Made by a program: the position numbers and the translations under genes. Below, piece by piece: positions 1 to 9,400 of a stretch of 64,000 nt of DNA (its first letter is position 1; each line of letters starts with the position of its first letter). The stretch is from NCBI RefSeq assembly GCF_902753875.1, contig NZ_CADDTS010000023.1, forward strand, positions 62,001-126,000, read 5' to 3'. The notes under the pieces are model-generated. The model ran no database searches and was not told the DNA's origin. It saw only the letters and a program-made list of their open reading frames with translations. Source of the DNA: Acinetobacter bouvetii (lineage in GTDB: Bacteria > Pseudomonadota > Gammaproteobacteria > Pseudomonadales > Moraxellaceae).

Positions 1-261
1 TTCAAGCACCCCATAACGAAATGGTGAAACATCGGTCGCATTTTGGACATCCAAAGCGAAAATACGGGCCTGATCGGTGGATTCCCGGTTCAGCCTGCGC
101 AAATCCATTATAAACACTTCACGCGCCTGCATGGCCTTACGCTGATCTACCCCATTGATATTGCTTAAAATTAAGGATGCCATGATCGCCATAATCACAA
201 TAACCACCATCAACTCTATCAGGGTAAAACCACGAATGGATGATGATTGCGCTGACTTCAT
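1..261 (-). CDS. Type II secretion minor pseudopilin, GspH-like (partial, cut by window edge)
   Basis: Only the first 87 codons are visible and the frame runs off the left edge. The N-terminus is a class III prepilin signal: a short polar leader, then G-F-T-L-I-E at residues 11-16, so PilD-type peptidase would cut after Gly11 and leave Phe1 with Glu5. A hydrophobic helix of about 20 residues follows. The protein would be a minor subunit of the type II secretion pseudopilus in the inner membrane and periplasm. The text after the helix resembles GspH more than the major pseudopilin GspG, but a FimT-like type IV pilin cannot be excluded from this fragment. The start lies 9 bases after the TetR stop, so the two are probably cotranscribed. 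Confidence 0.75.
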   Translation of the reverse strand, partial: MKSAQSSSIRGFTLIELMVVIVIMAIMASLILSNINGVDQRKAMQAREVFIMDLRRLNRESTDQARIFALDVQNATDVSPFRYGVLE

Positions 262-270
262 GGCATACCT

Positions 271-885
271 TTAAGCAAACTGTTCGGTAGAACTCAGTTG
301 TTTCGGCATTGCTAAGGCCTGATCAATATAAGCCACGCGTAAAGTGTCGCGTGAACCTAAATAGCGCTGGTAAAAGCTCGAATTCAGGATTGCAGCTGCA
401 CCAAGGGTTAGCGCCCAAATCGATGCCAGATAGTCCCGAACCGTCATATGGCTCTGGATGCTTTCAAGATAGTTTTCCGTCATCCGAATGATGATGCGCA
501 AGCGGTGCTTTCTGACCTGATACAGCTCACTAAATAACAGATTGATGCCAATACCGGTCGTGGACAGCCGCTCCTCGATCTGATGGAACAACACTGTCCG
601 TTCAGGATGATGCAAATGGTGCAGCATAAAGAAAGCCAGATGTTCAGGAAAGGCTTTCTCGGAATCCTTAATCATCTCTAGCAACATGTTCTCATTACGG
701 ATAATAAGCAGCATATACAACTCATCTTTACTCTGGAAATGCTTATACAAAGTTCCCTTTGCAAGATCGAGTTCTGCGGCCAACGCATCAAGCGTCATCC
801 CTGATTCGCCATTTTCTAATAACAGTTGCTCTGCAACCTGAAAAATTAACGCTTCTCTTGCTCGAAACTGAGCCTGACGATCCAT
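271..885 (-). CDS. TetR/AcrR family transcriptional regulator
   Basis: The protein has 204 residues from the ATG at 885; a GTG two codons upstream is also possible. The N-terminal 60 residues form a TetR DNA-binding domain, with the turn and recognition helix around LDLAKGTLYKHFQSKDEL. The C-terminal part is the helical ligand and dimer domain and gives no hint of the ligand. It sits between tatD and a type II secretion pseudopilin gene, with only 9 bases to the latter. It may therefore be expressed with the secretion genes, but its target is unknown. Confidence 0.85.
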   Translation of the reverse strand: MDRQAQFRAREALIFQVAEQLLLENGESGMTLDALAAELDLAKGTLYKHFQSKDELYMLLIIRNENMLLEMIKDSEKAFPEHLAFFMLHHLHHPERTVLFHQIEERLSTTGIGINLLFSELYQVRKHRLRIIIRMTENYLESIQSHMTVRDYLASIWALTLGAAAILNSSFYQRYLGSRDTLRVAYIDQALAMPKQLSSTEQFA

Positions 886-930
886 CTTCACTCTGTCACT
901 CTCTTTTGCGCTTAGACCAATTCTAATGAT

Positions 931-1704
931 TTACTTTAAATTAAGGAGGTTTTCAAAGTTTTGCATTGTAATGAAAGCGATTTCCTCAACCGACTTATCA
1001 TATACATCACTTAAGGCTTTGGCTACATAGGGAACGTATTTTGGCTCATTAGACTTTCCTCTATATGGTACGGGTGCCAGATAAGGACTATCTGTTTCAA
1101 TCAAGACCCGATCCAGTGGAACCTGCTTGGCCACATCACGCAAATCCTGGGCATTTTTAAACGAAACAATCCCGGAAAATGACACATAGTATCCGCAGTC
1201 CAGCACGGCTTTGGCTGTTTCCCAGTCTTCAGTAAAACAGTGCAAAATGCCATGTGTCGACTTTTCTGCACGAATAATATCGACTGTATCGTGCTTGGCT
1301 GAACGTGTATGTACCACTACAGGCTTTTTTACTGCTTGTGAGGCATGGATATGACGGGCAAAACATTGTTTTTGCTCTGCAATAAAATCGGTGCTGTGAA
1401 AATAATCCAGACCGGTTTCACCAATTGCCCAGACTTTTTCTGGTTGAGCCAATTCAATTAAATAATCAGTGGTTGCACGAGCCATCGTGTCAGGATCTTC
1501 ACAGGGATGAACCCCGACACTGTATCCAACATCCGCGTGACGTGCGGCTATTTTCGCAAGCTCTATATGATCATCCAGATCCACCGAGATACTCATGAAC
1601 TTGGATACGCCCGCTTCACGCGCCTGTGCTAATGCCAAATCCAGATCACCTTCATAAGGTGTTAAATCCAGCAAGGTTAAATGGCAGTGAGTATCTACAA
1701 ACAC
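931..1704 (-). CDS. TatD family metal-dependent hydrolase (DNase)
   Basis: This 257-residue protein opens with D-T-H-C-H-L, the first metal-binding motif of the TatD family. It also has GETGLD, VHTR, HCFTE and ETDSPYLAP, which supply the remaining metal ligands of the TIM-barrel site. Members are cytoplasmic metal-dependent 3'-5' exonucleases linked to DNA repair or quality control. The start is a GTG, and no ATG lies near it. The holB-pilZ-tatD order matches that known from Pseudomonas aeruginosa, which supports the YcfH/TatD-type assignment. The exact paralogue name (tatD or ycfH) is not decided here. Confidence 0.92.
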   Translation of the reverse strand: MFVDTHCHLTLLDLTPYEGDLDLALAQAREAGVSKFMSISVDLDDHIELAKIAARHADVGYSVGVHPCEDPDTMARATTDYLIELAQPEKVWAIGETGLDYFHSTDFIAEQKQCFARHIHASQAVKKPVVVHTRSAKHDTVDIIRAEKSTHGILHCFTEDWETAKAVLDCGYYVSFSGIVSFKNAQDLRDVAKQVPLDRVLIETDSPYLAPVPYRGKSNEPKYVPYVAKALSDVYDKSVEEIAFITMQNFENLLNLK

Positions 1705-1730
1705 GGTGAAATCCTAAATCGTTTAAACAC

Positions 1731-2072
1731 CTACATAGTGTAACTAGTTCGACCTTCAGACTTAATACCTGTTAGTATTTTTTCAGCTTCTGATTTGTAA
1801 TAAACACCTTTTTCCCCAGTCAACTGCATGCCAAATCCCTGTAATTTGATGCCATTTTGCTTTTGTGAGACCCAGATTACCTTGCCTGTCAGAGGAATTT
1901 TTTGTGATTGTTCTGGTAAGGTGGCCAATACAAAAACTTCATCACCCAATTTTACTGCCTGTTTGGTTGGAATAAAGAGTCCGCCACCCACCACATAAGG
2001 CATATAACTGGCATACAAGGTGTCTTTGTCCGGGATATTGGCCTGAATAATACCGCCCATACGTGGTTGCAT
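1731..2072 (-). CDS. pilZ: PilZ domain protein, type IV pilus biogenesis
   Basis: The product is a small single PilZ domain of 113 residues. It is rich in beta strands and contains a G-K-V-I-W-V core and a G-F-G-M-Q-L strand near the end. In Pseudomonas the stand-alone PilZ encoded between holB and tatD is needed for type IV pili and twitching and does not itself bind cyclic di-GMP. Here too the full RxxxR plus DxSxxG ligand motif is not evident. The position between holB and tatD is the main reason for using the symbol. Confidence 0.85.
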   Translation of the reverse strand: MQPRMGGIIQANIPDKDTLYASYMPYVVGGGLFIPTKQAVKLGDEVFVLATLPEQSQKIPLTGKVIWVSQKQNGIKLQGFGMQLTGEKGVYYKSEAEKILTGIKSEGRTSYTM

Positions 2073-2091
2073 TTTATTCCCCTTAAAATAT

Positions 2092-3075
2092 TCAAATGTT
2101 CATTAGTTTTATACACAATTGATCAAGCACTAAATTGCTTTGTACGTTTTGCTCAATAAACCGTTTCGATTGCTGCAAGTCAGCATAAATCGTAAATAAA
2201 AATTTCAATGTATAGTGTTCTGCCAACCCGCTCAGATCCAGATCTGAGTTTTTGACCTGCTGATTTAGCTTGACACAAATCAAATCAGACAACAAGTATT
2301 CAAACATTTGCGCAAAGTCACTAAAAGGCAGTGCTTTATTCCACTTGGTCGCAATGGCCATCGGCATATTTTTCTGTGTGACCAGTTTATGCCAGTCCGT
2401 TAAAAACTCCTGTCGTTTCTGCAGCCATTCCATTTCTGCCAACTGGATGGCTTGGAGTGGCATTTGATTGGACAGGTTCATCAACAACTGTTTTTGGTTT
2501 TGATCTAAATCAGGTAAATGTTCTGTTAAATAACCATCCGCCTGAATCGATGAAATGCGATCCAGGGCAAAATGCTGTAGACGGCTACGAATGGTGGCAG
2601 GAAGTTTCAGATAATGATCCGCCAGTAGAATAATTACCACCCGCTCACCCGGTTCTTCCAGCGTTTTTAACAAGGCATTGGCAGATGCCGTATTCAAGGC
2701 TTCTGCCGGTTCAATTACAATGACACGCCAGCCATCTACAGTTTGCTGAACAAAAGGCAATAAATCCCGAATTTTTTCAATCTTGATTTTGGCATTTTGT
2801 TTTTTATTGTCTTCATCGTTACTGATATAAACATAATTCGGGTGGGTGTCCGATTTCAGCCACAGACAGCTGCCACACTCACCACACGGCGCATTATGCA
2901 CATGACGATTGCTACAAAGTATCCACGCCAAAAAATATTGCGCAAAAGCTTCCTTGCCACAGCCTTTTTTACCGTAAAACAGCAAGCCATGACCCAGCTT
3001 CGGGAAGCGCCCGGTCAGGGTTTCCCAAACACTTTGTTGCCAAGGGTAAACTTGTGCGACGATCTCATTTTGCAT
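2092..3075 (-). CDS. holB: DNA polymerase III subunit delta prime
   Basis: The product is an AAA+ clamp-loader subunit of 327 residues from the ATG at 3075. A GTG start at 3099 would add eight residues. It has a P-loop-like GKKGCGKEAF and a zinc module with four cysteines (C-x8-C-x2-C-x2-C, close to residues 57-75). It also has a sensor stretch around LLKTLEEPGERVVIILL and an arginine-containing IRSRLQHF segment. Delta prime helps load the sliding clamp on DNA. It follows kdsB almost without a gap and precedes pilZ, within the long minus-strand operon. Confidence 0.93.
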   Translation of the reverse strand: MQNEIVAQVYPWQQSVWETLTGRFPKLGHGLLFYGKKGCGKEAFAQYFLAWILCSNRHVHNAPCGECGSCLWLKSDTHPNYVYISNDEDNKKQNAKIKIEKIRDLLPFVQQTVDGWRVIVIEPAEALNTASANALLKTLEEPGERVVIILLADHYLKLPATIRSRLQHFALDRISSIQADGYLTEHLPDLDQNQKQLLMNLSNQMPLQAIQLAEMEWLQKRQEFLTDWHKLVTQKNMPMAIATKWNKALPFSDFAQMFEYLLSDLICVKLNQQVKNSDLDLSGLAEHYTLKFLFTIYADLQQSKRFIEQNVQSNLVLDQLCIKLMNI

Positions 3076-3104
3076 GGAATTCAAGCCCACCCTGTTCACC
3101 AGTC

Positions 3105-3866
3105 TTACTCAAAATGAGCAACATCCATGGCATTGAGACGATCTAAATCTGCCTGCGTATCTACACCTGGTGGCAAGTTGGCTTCAGCCACAGCAATGGC
3201 TATACGATGACCATTTTCCAGCACACGCAGCTGCTCCAGACTTTCCAGTTTTTCCAGTACACCCATATCCCAAGACACATATTCTTGCAGTAAATTCACC
3301 CGATAGGCATATAAACCTAAATGACGGTAGGCTTGTGAATGTAATTGTTGTACTGCTTGCTTGGCGCCATCACGATCATAAGGAATGGTAGCACGGCTAA
3401 AATAAAGCGCCTGGTTATATTTGGACATGACCACTTTAACAATACTGTCACGCTGAAATTCTTCCAGATGATGAATAGGCTCACACAGCGTTGACATAGA
3501 ACAGTCAGGTTTATCTTCTAATAATTGAGCGACCTGCTTAACGAGTTGTGCAGGCAGTAAAGGCTCATCCCCTTGCACATTAACAATAATGTCTTCACTG
3601 GCCCAGCCTTTGATTCGCGCCACTTCACTAAGGCGGTCTGTACCTGATGGATGATCCGCACTGGTCAATACCACATCAATGCCTTCAGCCCGACAAATTT
3701 CTGCAATGCGTTCATCATCGGTTGCAACACATAAATCATCAAAACCGGCTACTTTTTTCGCTTGATCCACCACACGTAAAATCATGGCACGTCCATGAAT
3801 TTCCAATAGTGGTTTACCTGGCAAACGTGAGCTTGCAAAACGCGCAGGAATAACAATATGTTTCAT
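3105..3866 (-). CDS. kdsB: 3-deoxy-manno-octulosonate cytidylyltransferase
   Basis: This 253-residue enzyme activates Kdo with CTP to give CMP-Kdo, the donor for the inner core of lipooligosaccharide. The N-terminal nucleotide-binding motif [14 protein letters not shown] is clear. It is followed by VATDDERI and [10 protein letters not shown], the usual substrate and metal-binding strands. Length is normal for the family. It lies directly downstream of lpxK, so two steps of lipid A-Kdo synthesis are encoded together with the flippase MsbA. Confidence 0.96.
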   Translation of the reverse strand: MKHIVIPARFASSRLPGKPLLEIHGRAMILRVVDQAKKVAGFDDLCVATDDERIAEICRAEGIDVVLTSADHPSGTDRLSEVARIKGWASEDIIVNVQGDEPLLPAQLVKQVAQLLEDKPDCSMSTLCEPIHHLEEFQRDSIVKVVMSKYNQALYFSRATIPYDRDGAKQAVQQLHSQAYRHLGLYAYRVNLLQEYVSWDMGVLEKLESLEQLRVLENGHRIAIAVAEANLPPGVDTQADLDRLNAMDVAHFE

Positions 3867-3878
3867 AAACGATGAACC

Positions 3879-4883
3879 TTAAAAAATTTGAATACCAAGT
3901 TGTCGTAATTGCTGATGCAAAAGTGCATAACACTGTGACGAAAGCACAGCCTCTACCGGAACAACCCAGATTGCCCGATTAAAATCTGGGTTTTGCTTCA
4001 ATAAAGGCAGCAGCTTCACCGCATCTTTTTCAGTGGTAATAATCGGATTGTTGTCTTCAAACTGTAGATCGGTGATTTCATAATCATAATGATCTGGAAA
4101 TTCATGACACTGAAACTGGTGGATGCCCATGGAATCCAAGGTTTTATAAAAACGCTGCGGGAAGCCAATACCCACCACGGCATAAAAACTGTCTAAGGGA
4201 TTAAAAGGCTTGGCATCCACTGCATTGAGCAAATAAGGCTCAGCCACTTCGAGATGCATATTTAAAAGTGTGCCCGGTTCCGCTGCATGTTCAATCACTG
4301 TCGCAGTTTTTAATCGGCTGGCTGGTTCACGTAAAAACCCTTCCGGTAATAATTTTTGATTCCCTAGCCCACGATTCTGATCCAGCACGATCCACTCAAT
4401 CTGGCGTTCCAAAGCCCAATGTTGCAGACCATCATCACTGATAATTAAATCCAGCTCATGTTTGGATAACAAATATTCAATACTGTGCTGCCGATTTGAA
4501 CCCACGACCATGGGCACACCAGTAGACTGAACAATCAAGCAAGGTTCATCACCGACAACTTCAGGAACAGAGTCTAAATCGACATAGGCTGGAAAAGGCC
4601 CCTTACCGCCATAGCCCCGACTAATTACCCCAACACGGACATTGTGACTTTGCAAATGATCCACCAGTTGAATCAACAGCGGTGTTTTTCCACTACCACC
4701 CACGGTAATATTACCAATCACCATCACTGGAACCGGTGACTGATAGCGGGATTTAATGCCTAGTTGGTAAAGTTTTTTATTGAGTAAAAAGCCACCGCGA
4801 TAGATCCATGACAAAGGCCTAAGCACAATTAACCATTTGGCTTGATGATTCCAAGCATCCTGAATAAATTGTGCAATTGACAT
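3879..4883 (-). CDS. lpxK: Tetraacyldisaccharide 4'-kinase
   Basis: LpxK phosphorylates the 4' position of the lipid A disaccharide precursor at the inner face of the inner membrane. The 334-residue product has the Walker A motif GNITVGGSGKTPLL near residue 60. It also has ISRGYGG and the DDGLQHW motif that are diagnostic of LpxK. A hydrophobic N-terminus probably attaches it to the membrane. The gene begins 3 bases after the msbA stop and is followed by kdsB after 12 bases, so the three are clearly one transcription unit. Confidence 0.96.
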   Translation of the reverse strand: MSIAQFIQDAWNHQAKWLIVLRPLSWIYRGGFLLNKKLYQLGIKSRYQSPVPVMVIGNITVGGSGKTPLLIQLVDHLQSHNVRVGVISRGYGGKGPFPAYVDLDSVPEVVGDEPCLIVQSTGVPMVVGSNRQHSIEYLLSKHELDLIISDDGLQHWALERQIEWIVLDQNRGLGNQKLLPEGFLREPASRLKTATVIEHAAEPGTLLNMHLEVAEPYLLNAVDAKPFNPLDSFYAVVGIGFPQRFYKTLDSMGIHQFQCHEFPDHYDYEITDLQFEDNNPIITTEKDAVKLLPLLKQNPDFNRAIWVVPVEAVLSSQCYALLHQQLRQLGIQIF

Positions 4884-4886
4884 AAA

Positions 4887-6614
4887 TCAATTTTCCTCAA
4901 AATTACGCTGATGCAACTGATAGTAAGCACCTTTCATAGCCAGCAATTCAACATGATTACCTTGCTCTACTATTCTACCGTTATCCATCACCACAATGCG
5001 ATCCGCATTTTCAATAGTGGATAAACGATGGGCAATCACAATAGTCGTGCGGTCACGCATGGCAGCATCAAACGCTTGCTGAATAAAGTATTCCGATTCA
5101 TTATCCAGCGCACTGGTCGCTTCATCCAAAATCAGGATAGGCGCATTTTTTAAGATTGCGCGGGCAATCGCAATACGCTGGCGCTGACCACCAGACAAAT
5201 TCAAACCTTGTGCACCCAGTGGCGTGTCATACCCCTGTGGCAGACGCATAATAAAATCATGCGCATACGCCGCTTTAGCAGCTTTAATGACATCTTCATC
5301 CGATGCACCCTCAAGCTGACCATAGGCAATATTTTCACGTACGGTACGGTTAAACATCACGACCTGTTGATTCACCATCGAAATTTGACGACGAAGATTA
5401 TTCAACTCTATCTCTTGAATATCGATATTATCCAGCTTCAATTGACCCGAACTGATGTCCTGATAGCGTAACAGCAAATTGACCAATGATGTTTTACCTG
5501 CACCTGAACGTCCAACCAGTGCAACAGTTTCTCCGGATTTGACTGACAGATTAAAATCATGCAGCGCGTGATAACCATCGGAATAAACCAGATTTACATC
5601 TTTAAATTCAATATTGCCATTCAAGGCAGGAGTTAAAGTACCGGTATTTTTCTCTTCAGGCAGATCTAGCAATTCAAATACTGAATGTGCGGCCGCCATG
5701 CCCCGCTGAATTTTTTCATTCACATCAGTCAGTGCTTTAATAGGCTTACTGAGCATACCCGCTGCTGTAATGTAGGCCACAAACTGTCCAGCAGAAGTAT
5801 CCTGCATAATCTCTGGACGTAAAGCGATATACATGATGATTGCCAATGGAATAGACATGATGAGCTGTACGGTCGGGCTGTTCAGCTGCTGTACAATCAC
5901 CATTTTCATGCCACGGCGCAAGTTCTCCATAGACGTTTCGTAAAAACGCTTTTGCTCATATTCCTGACCAGAAAATCCTTTAACCACCACATTGCCGTTT
6001 ACTGTTTCTTGTACCACATGGTTCACATCCCCCATAGTGTCTTGCACCTGAGTGGACAGTTTACGCATACGTTTAGAGGCTTTTCGAATGAGCAGGCCAA
6101 TTAAAGGGGCAAAAAATAGAATGATGAGCGTCAATCGCCAGTTGCTATAAATCAGGTAACCAATCAGACCAGCAGTAATCAAGCCTTGTTGCACAATCGT
6201 TCTCAGCGACTCAGTTGAAGCTGCTGTCAACTGTTCAACGTTGTACATAATTTTCGCAGTAATATGACCACTGGAATTATCCAGATAATATTGCGAAGGC
6301 AGGCGCATCAGTTTAGAAAATACTTCCTGGCGGATATTAAAAATCAGATTTCTTGAAATAACCGCAGTGAAATAGCCACCAATAAAGGTACCAAGCCCCC
6401 GAAAGAACATTAAAAGAATGACAAATAATGGAAATAACGATGTAAAGTCCCGATCTCGATGCTGAATCGCATTAATAATCTTTTCAAGCAATTTGGCAAC
6501 TGAGACTTCAGTTGCCGCATTGATCGCAAAGCCGATTACAACAAAGATCGCCAACCCCCAAAAGGGCTTTAAATAACTTAACAGGCGCAAATAAACTTTT
6601 ACATCGTACTTCAC
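4887..6614 (-). CDS. msbA: Lipid A export ATP-binding/permease protein MsbA
   Basis: The product is a 575-residue half-size ABC exporter. The first 310 or so residues carry six membrane helices. The C-terminal nucleotide-binding domain has Walker A GRSGAGKTSLVN, the signature LSGGQRQRIAIARA, Walker B ILILDEATSALD and the switch histidine in IAHRLST. MsbA flips core-lipid A across the inner membrane. Translation starts at a GTG whose first base is the last base of the exbD stop codon (TAG/GTG overlap), indicating translational coupling. The lpxK and kdsB genes downstream make its substrate. Confidence 0.96.
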   Translation of the reverse strand: MKYDVKVYLRLLSYLKPFWGLAIFVVIGFAINAATEVSVAKLLEKIINAIQHRDRDFTSLFPLFVILLMFFRGLGTFIGGYFTAVISRNLIFNIRQEVFSKLMRLPSQYYLDNSSGHITAKIMYNVEQLTAASTESLRTIVQQGLITAGLIGYLIYSNWRLTLIILFFAPLIGLLIRKASKRMRKLSTQVQDTMGDVNHVVQETVNGNVVVKGFSGQEYEQKRFYETSMENLRRGMKMVIVQQLNSPTVQLIMSIPLAIIMYIALRPEIMQDTSAGQFVAYITAAGMLSKPIKALTDVNEKIQRGMAAAHSVFELLDLPEEKNTGTLTPALNGNIEFKDVNLVYSDGYHALHDFNLSVKSGETVALVGRSGAGKTSLVNLLLRYQDISSGQLKLDNIDIQEIELNNLRRQISMVNQQVVMFNRTVRENIAYGQLEGASDEDVIKAAKAAYAHDFIMRLPQGYDTPLGAQGLNLSGGQRQRIAIARAILKNAPILILDEATSALDNESEYFIQQAFDAAMRDRTTIVIAHRLSTIENADRIVVMDNGRIVEQGNHVELLAMKGAYYQLHQRNFEEN

Positions 6615-7036
6615 TAATAACCTCTAGACGGAACTTTAGTACTAATATTGATGTTAACAAAACCCAACTGACCTGCAACATCCATCACCCGAATGACATC
6701 CTGATGAGTGGCTTTTGCATCTGCAGCGATCACGAACATTAAATCACGGCGATCATTAGAAATCTGTTTAATTGCAGTATTTAAATCAGCGACATCTTTC
6801 GTTGCAATTGATTGGCCATTAATTGAGTAATGCCCAGAAGAATCAACAACGACTTCAATTTTATGCTCATATTGTTTCGGCGGCACCCCTTGCGCATCAG
6901 GCAAGGTCAAATTCATGCGACTAAATTGGTTAAAGGTGGTCGACAACAGTAAAAACACCAAGATAAACAATAAACAGTCAATCATCGGGGTCAGGTTAAT
7001 ATGTATATCTTCAACTTGTGTGCGTTTGAATTTCAT
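6614..7036 (-). CDS. ExbD/TolR family biopolymer transport protein
   Basis: This 140-residue protein has a short cytoplasmic N-terminus, one membrane helix at roughly residues 17-37 that includes the essential aspartate in T-P-M-I-D-C-L, and a periplasmic domain. With the ExbB-type protein upstream it would form a proton-driven motor that energises TonB or a related partner. No tonB or tol genes lie nearby. Pairing of these genes with msbA/lpxK/kdsB is common in gamma-proteobacteria, so the complex may have an envelope role beyond iron uptake. That last point is inference. Confidence 0.88.
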   Translation of the reverse strand: MKFKRTQVEDIHINLTPMIDCLLFILVFLLLSTTFNQFSRMNLTLPDAQGVPPKQYEHKIEVVVDSSGHYSINGQSIATKDVADLNTAIKQISNDRRDLMFVIAADAKATHQDVIRVMDVAGQLGFVNINISTKVPSRGY

Positions 7037-7044
7037 GAACCACC

Positions 7045-7683
7045 TTAACCCACTTTTCTAAGATCATGTTCTTCATCTTTAGAAGTTTGATAAAAAAGTG
7101 CCGCATGAAATAATGTCGATTGCTGCTCAAGTTCAGCCACATACTCTTGTACCAAACGCTGAAAATAACGATAGGCAAACAGTGCAGGAATCGCAATAAA
7201 CATCCCGGCTGCGGTGGTAATGAGTGCTTTTGAAATCCCCGGAATCATCAAGGTGGGATTGCTGTTGGTCCCCAAATCAATCACCAGGAAAGATTCGATA
7301 ATACCCAGCACTGTACCCAACAGACCCAGTAATGGTGCTACCGCACTGAGTGTGCCCAGAAAGTTGATATTTTTTTCCAAATAGCCAATTTCTTGAGATG
7401 CCGTGGTTTCCATTTGTGCACGTGCATATTGTTCATTTTGATGCTTACTTTCATAGCCTGCATTAAAAATTCGACCCAAAGTACTTTGTTGTAATGCCTG
7501 ATCTTGTTGTAATTGCTGCATCACATTATCGATATTTTGCGCCTGATTTAATAACAATGCCTTAGGCAAAATCATTGATTTTTTTAAGCGTATAAAGCGT
7601 TCGATGGTAATCGCTACCGTAAAAATCGAACACAGCACGAGGGGCAACATAAGCCAGCCCCCTGCTTTAACGAGTTCCCACAT
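7045..7683 (-). CDS. MotA/TolQ/ExbB family proton channel protein
   Basis: The 212-residue product has an N-terminal membrane helix (residues about 8-27), a cytoplasmic loop with the NINFLGTLSAVAPLLGLLGT segment, and two more helices in the C-terminal half. This is the standard ExbB/TolQ layout. It forms the proton channel with the ExbD-type protein encoded 8 bases downstream. It is the first gene of the exbB-exbD-msbA-lpxK-kdsB-holB-pilZ-tatD series, and parB ends 27 bases upstream. Confidence 0.88.
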   Translation of the reverse strand: MWELVKAGGWLMLPLVLCSIFTVAITIERFIRLKKSMILPKALLLNQAQNIDNVMQQLQQDQALQQSTLGRIFNAGYESKHQNEQYARAQMETTASQEIGYLEKNINFLGTLSAVAPLLGLLGTVLGIIESFLVIDLGTNSNPTLMIPGISKALITTAAGMFIAIPALFAYRYFQRLVQEYVAELEQQSTLFHAALFYQTSKDEEHDLRKVG

Positions 7684-7710
7684 CTGTTTTTCCCCAATAA
7701 AAACAAAAAA

Positions 7711-8598
7711 TTATTCTGCGAAACAAATATTCAATATACCGTCTAATTCATCAAGAGAATGGTACTGAATCACCAGTTTCCCTTTACCTTGTTTATTATG
7801 ATCAATTTTTACATCTGCACTAAAACGTTCTGCTAAACGTTGAGTCAACTGCTGGATATCCGGTGCCACTTCAGCTTTCGGTTTTTCTTGTTTTGGCGTA
7901 TTTAAGTCGCGGACCAGTTGTTCGGTTTGACGTACCGATAAACTTTTTTCAATCACATGTTCCGCAACTTTAAGCTGATCTTTAGCTTTTAAAGTCAAAA
8001 TGGCACGTGCATGTCCCATATCTAGCAGACCTTGCTGCATAAAGTCTTTTACCGGCTCACCCAGAGTCAACAAACGCAATAAGTTACTGACAGTGGTACG
8101 TGCTTTACCCACGGTATCGGCAATTTCCTGATGGCTTAAACCGAATTCTTCATGAAAGCGCTGTAATGCCATAGCTTGATCAATCGGGTTCAAGTCCTGA
8201 CGCTGAATGTTTTCAATCAATGCCAAAGCGATTGCAACCTGATCATTCAAGTCACGTACAATCGCCGGGATTTCAGTCATACCCGCCAATTGCGCCGCAC
8301 GCCAACGACGCTCACCGGCAATAATTTCATAGGGATGTTTGTCGTCATCAATCGGACGAATCACAATCGGCTGCATCACCCCATGTTTTTCAATCGATGC
8401 TGCCAGTTCTTGCAAGTCTTGCTCATGAATAAAGCGACGCGGTTGATATTCGCCACGTTTTAGCAAATGCACATCAATCTGTTTCAGCTGACCATGATCT
8501 AAAGCTTGAGCTTCCATTTGTAATTTTTCTTTTTGGATCGACCCAAGTAAGGCATCCAAACCACGACCTTTGGCTAGTCCGCGTTTTTTTGTGGTCAT
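7711..8598 (-). CDS. parB: Chromosome partitioning protein ParB
   Basis: ParB is the CTP-dependent clamp that loads at parS sites and spreads along DNA. The 295-residue product starts with the basic RGLGRGLDALLG-like segment of chromosomal ParBs. It then has the GERRWRAAQLAG (box II) motif, the helix-turn-helix around SHQEIADTVGKARTTVSNLLRLL and a C-terminal dimer domain. Its start codon overlaps the parA stop (ATGA), the usual coupled arrangement. I saw no consensus parS site in the window, but I did not scan every base for degenerate copies. Confidence 0.95.
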   Translation of the reverse strand: MTTKKRGLAKGRGLDALLGSIQKEKLQMEAQALDHGQLKQIDVHLLKRGEYQPRRFIHEQDLQELAASIEKHGVMQPIVIRPIDDDKHPYEIIAGERRWRAAQLAGMTEIPAIVRDLNDQVAIALALIENIQRQDLNPIDQAMALQRFHEEFGLSHQEIADTVGKARTTVSNLLRLLTLGEPVKDFMQQGLLDMGHARAILTLKAKDQLKVAEHVIEKSLSVRQTEQLVRDLNTPKQEKPKAEVAPDIQQLTQRLAERFSADVKIDHNKQGKGKLVIQYHSLDELDGILNICFAE

Positions 8599-9377
8599 GC
8601 GTTACTTCCTTTTTTCACTTTACTTTTCTTTAACATTTCAGCTGCCAGATTTAAGTAAGCAACTGCACCTTTAGAGCTTTTTTCAAAATAGATAATTGGT
8701 AAACCATGTGCCGGTGCTTCAGCCAAACGCACATTACGTGGCACCACCGTATCATAGAGTTTTTTACCAAAATACTGTTCCAATTCTGCCGATACATCGC
8801 GGGTCAAGGCATTACGGGCATCATACATGGTGCGAAGTACCCCCACGATTTGCAGATCCGGATTCAGCGCTTGCTGGATGCGATCGATGGTTTGGGTTAA
8901 ATCAGCCAAACCTTCCAGAGCATAGTATTCACATTGCATTGGAATCATCACGCCTTGCACAGCTGCCAAGGCATTGACTGTAATCAGGCTCAAGCTCGGT
9001 GCACAATCTACAATAATATAATCAAATGAAGATTCAATTTCTTTTAATGCTTCACGTAAAATATATTCACGTCCATCCTGCTCGGCAATGGCCAGTTCCA
9101 CACCCGCCAAATCACGATTTGCCCCAAGAACCTTATAACCCACTTCAGCTTTGGTAATGGCCGTTTCAATCGGCACTTCACCCAGCAACACATCAGTCAC
9201 CGAGTACAGTAAATCATTTTTTTGGATCCCAGAGCCCATCGTGGCGTTGCCTTGCGAATCCATATCTACAAGTAAAACGCGCTTTTTCAAAACAGCTAAC
9301 GATGCTGCCAAATTTACTGCGGTTGTGGTTTTACCTACGCCACCTTTTTGGTTCGCAATCGCAATAATTTGTGCCAT
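8595..9377 (-). CDS. parA: Chromosome partitioning ATPase ParA
   Basis: The product is a deviant Walker ATPase of 260 residues with the N-terminal NQKGGVGKTTTAVNLA motif, the DMDSQGNAT switch and the DCAPSLSL Walker B region. ParA binds DNA nonspecifically and drives ParB-parS complexes apart. It sits between rsmG and parB, the order seen in many gamma-proteobacteria near the origin. The 4-base overlap with parB supports a two-gene partition unit. Confidence 0.95.
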   Translation of the reverse strand: MAQIIAIANQKGGVGKTTTAVNLAASLAVLKKRVLLVDMDSQGNATMGSGIQKNDLLYSVTDVLLGEVPIETAITKAEVGYKVLGANRDLAGVELAIAEQDGREYILREALKEIESSFDYIIVDCAPSLSLITVNALAAVQGVMIPMQCEYYALEGLADLTQTIDRIQQALNPDLQIVGVLRTMYDARNALTRDVSAELEQYFGKKLYDTVVPRNVRLAEAPAHGLPIIYFEKSSKGAVAYLNLAAEMLKKSKVKKGSNA

Positions 9378-9400
9378 GGTGACCCCAATCCTTCAAAAAT

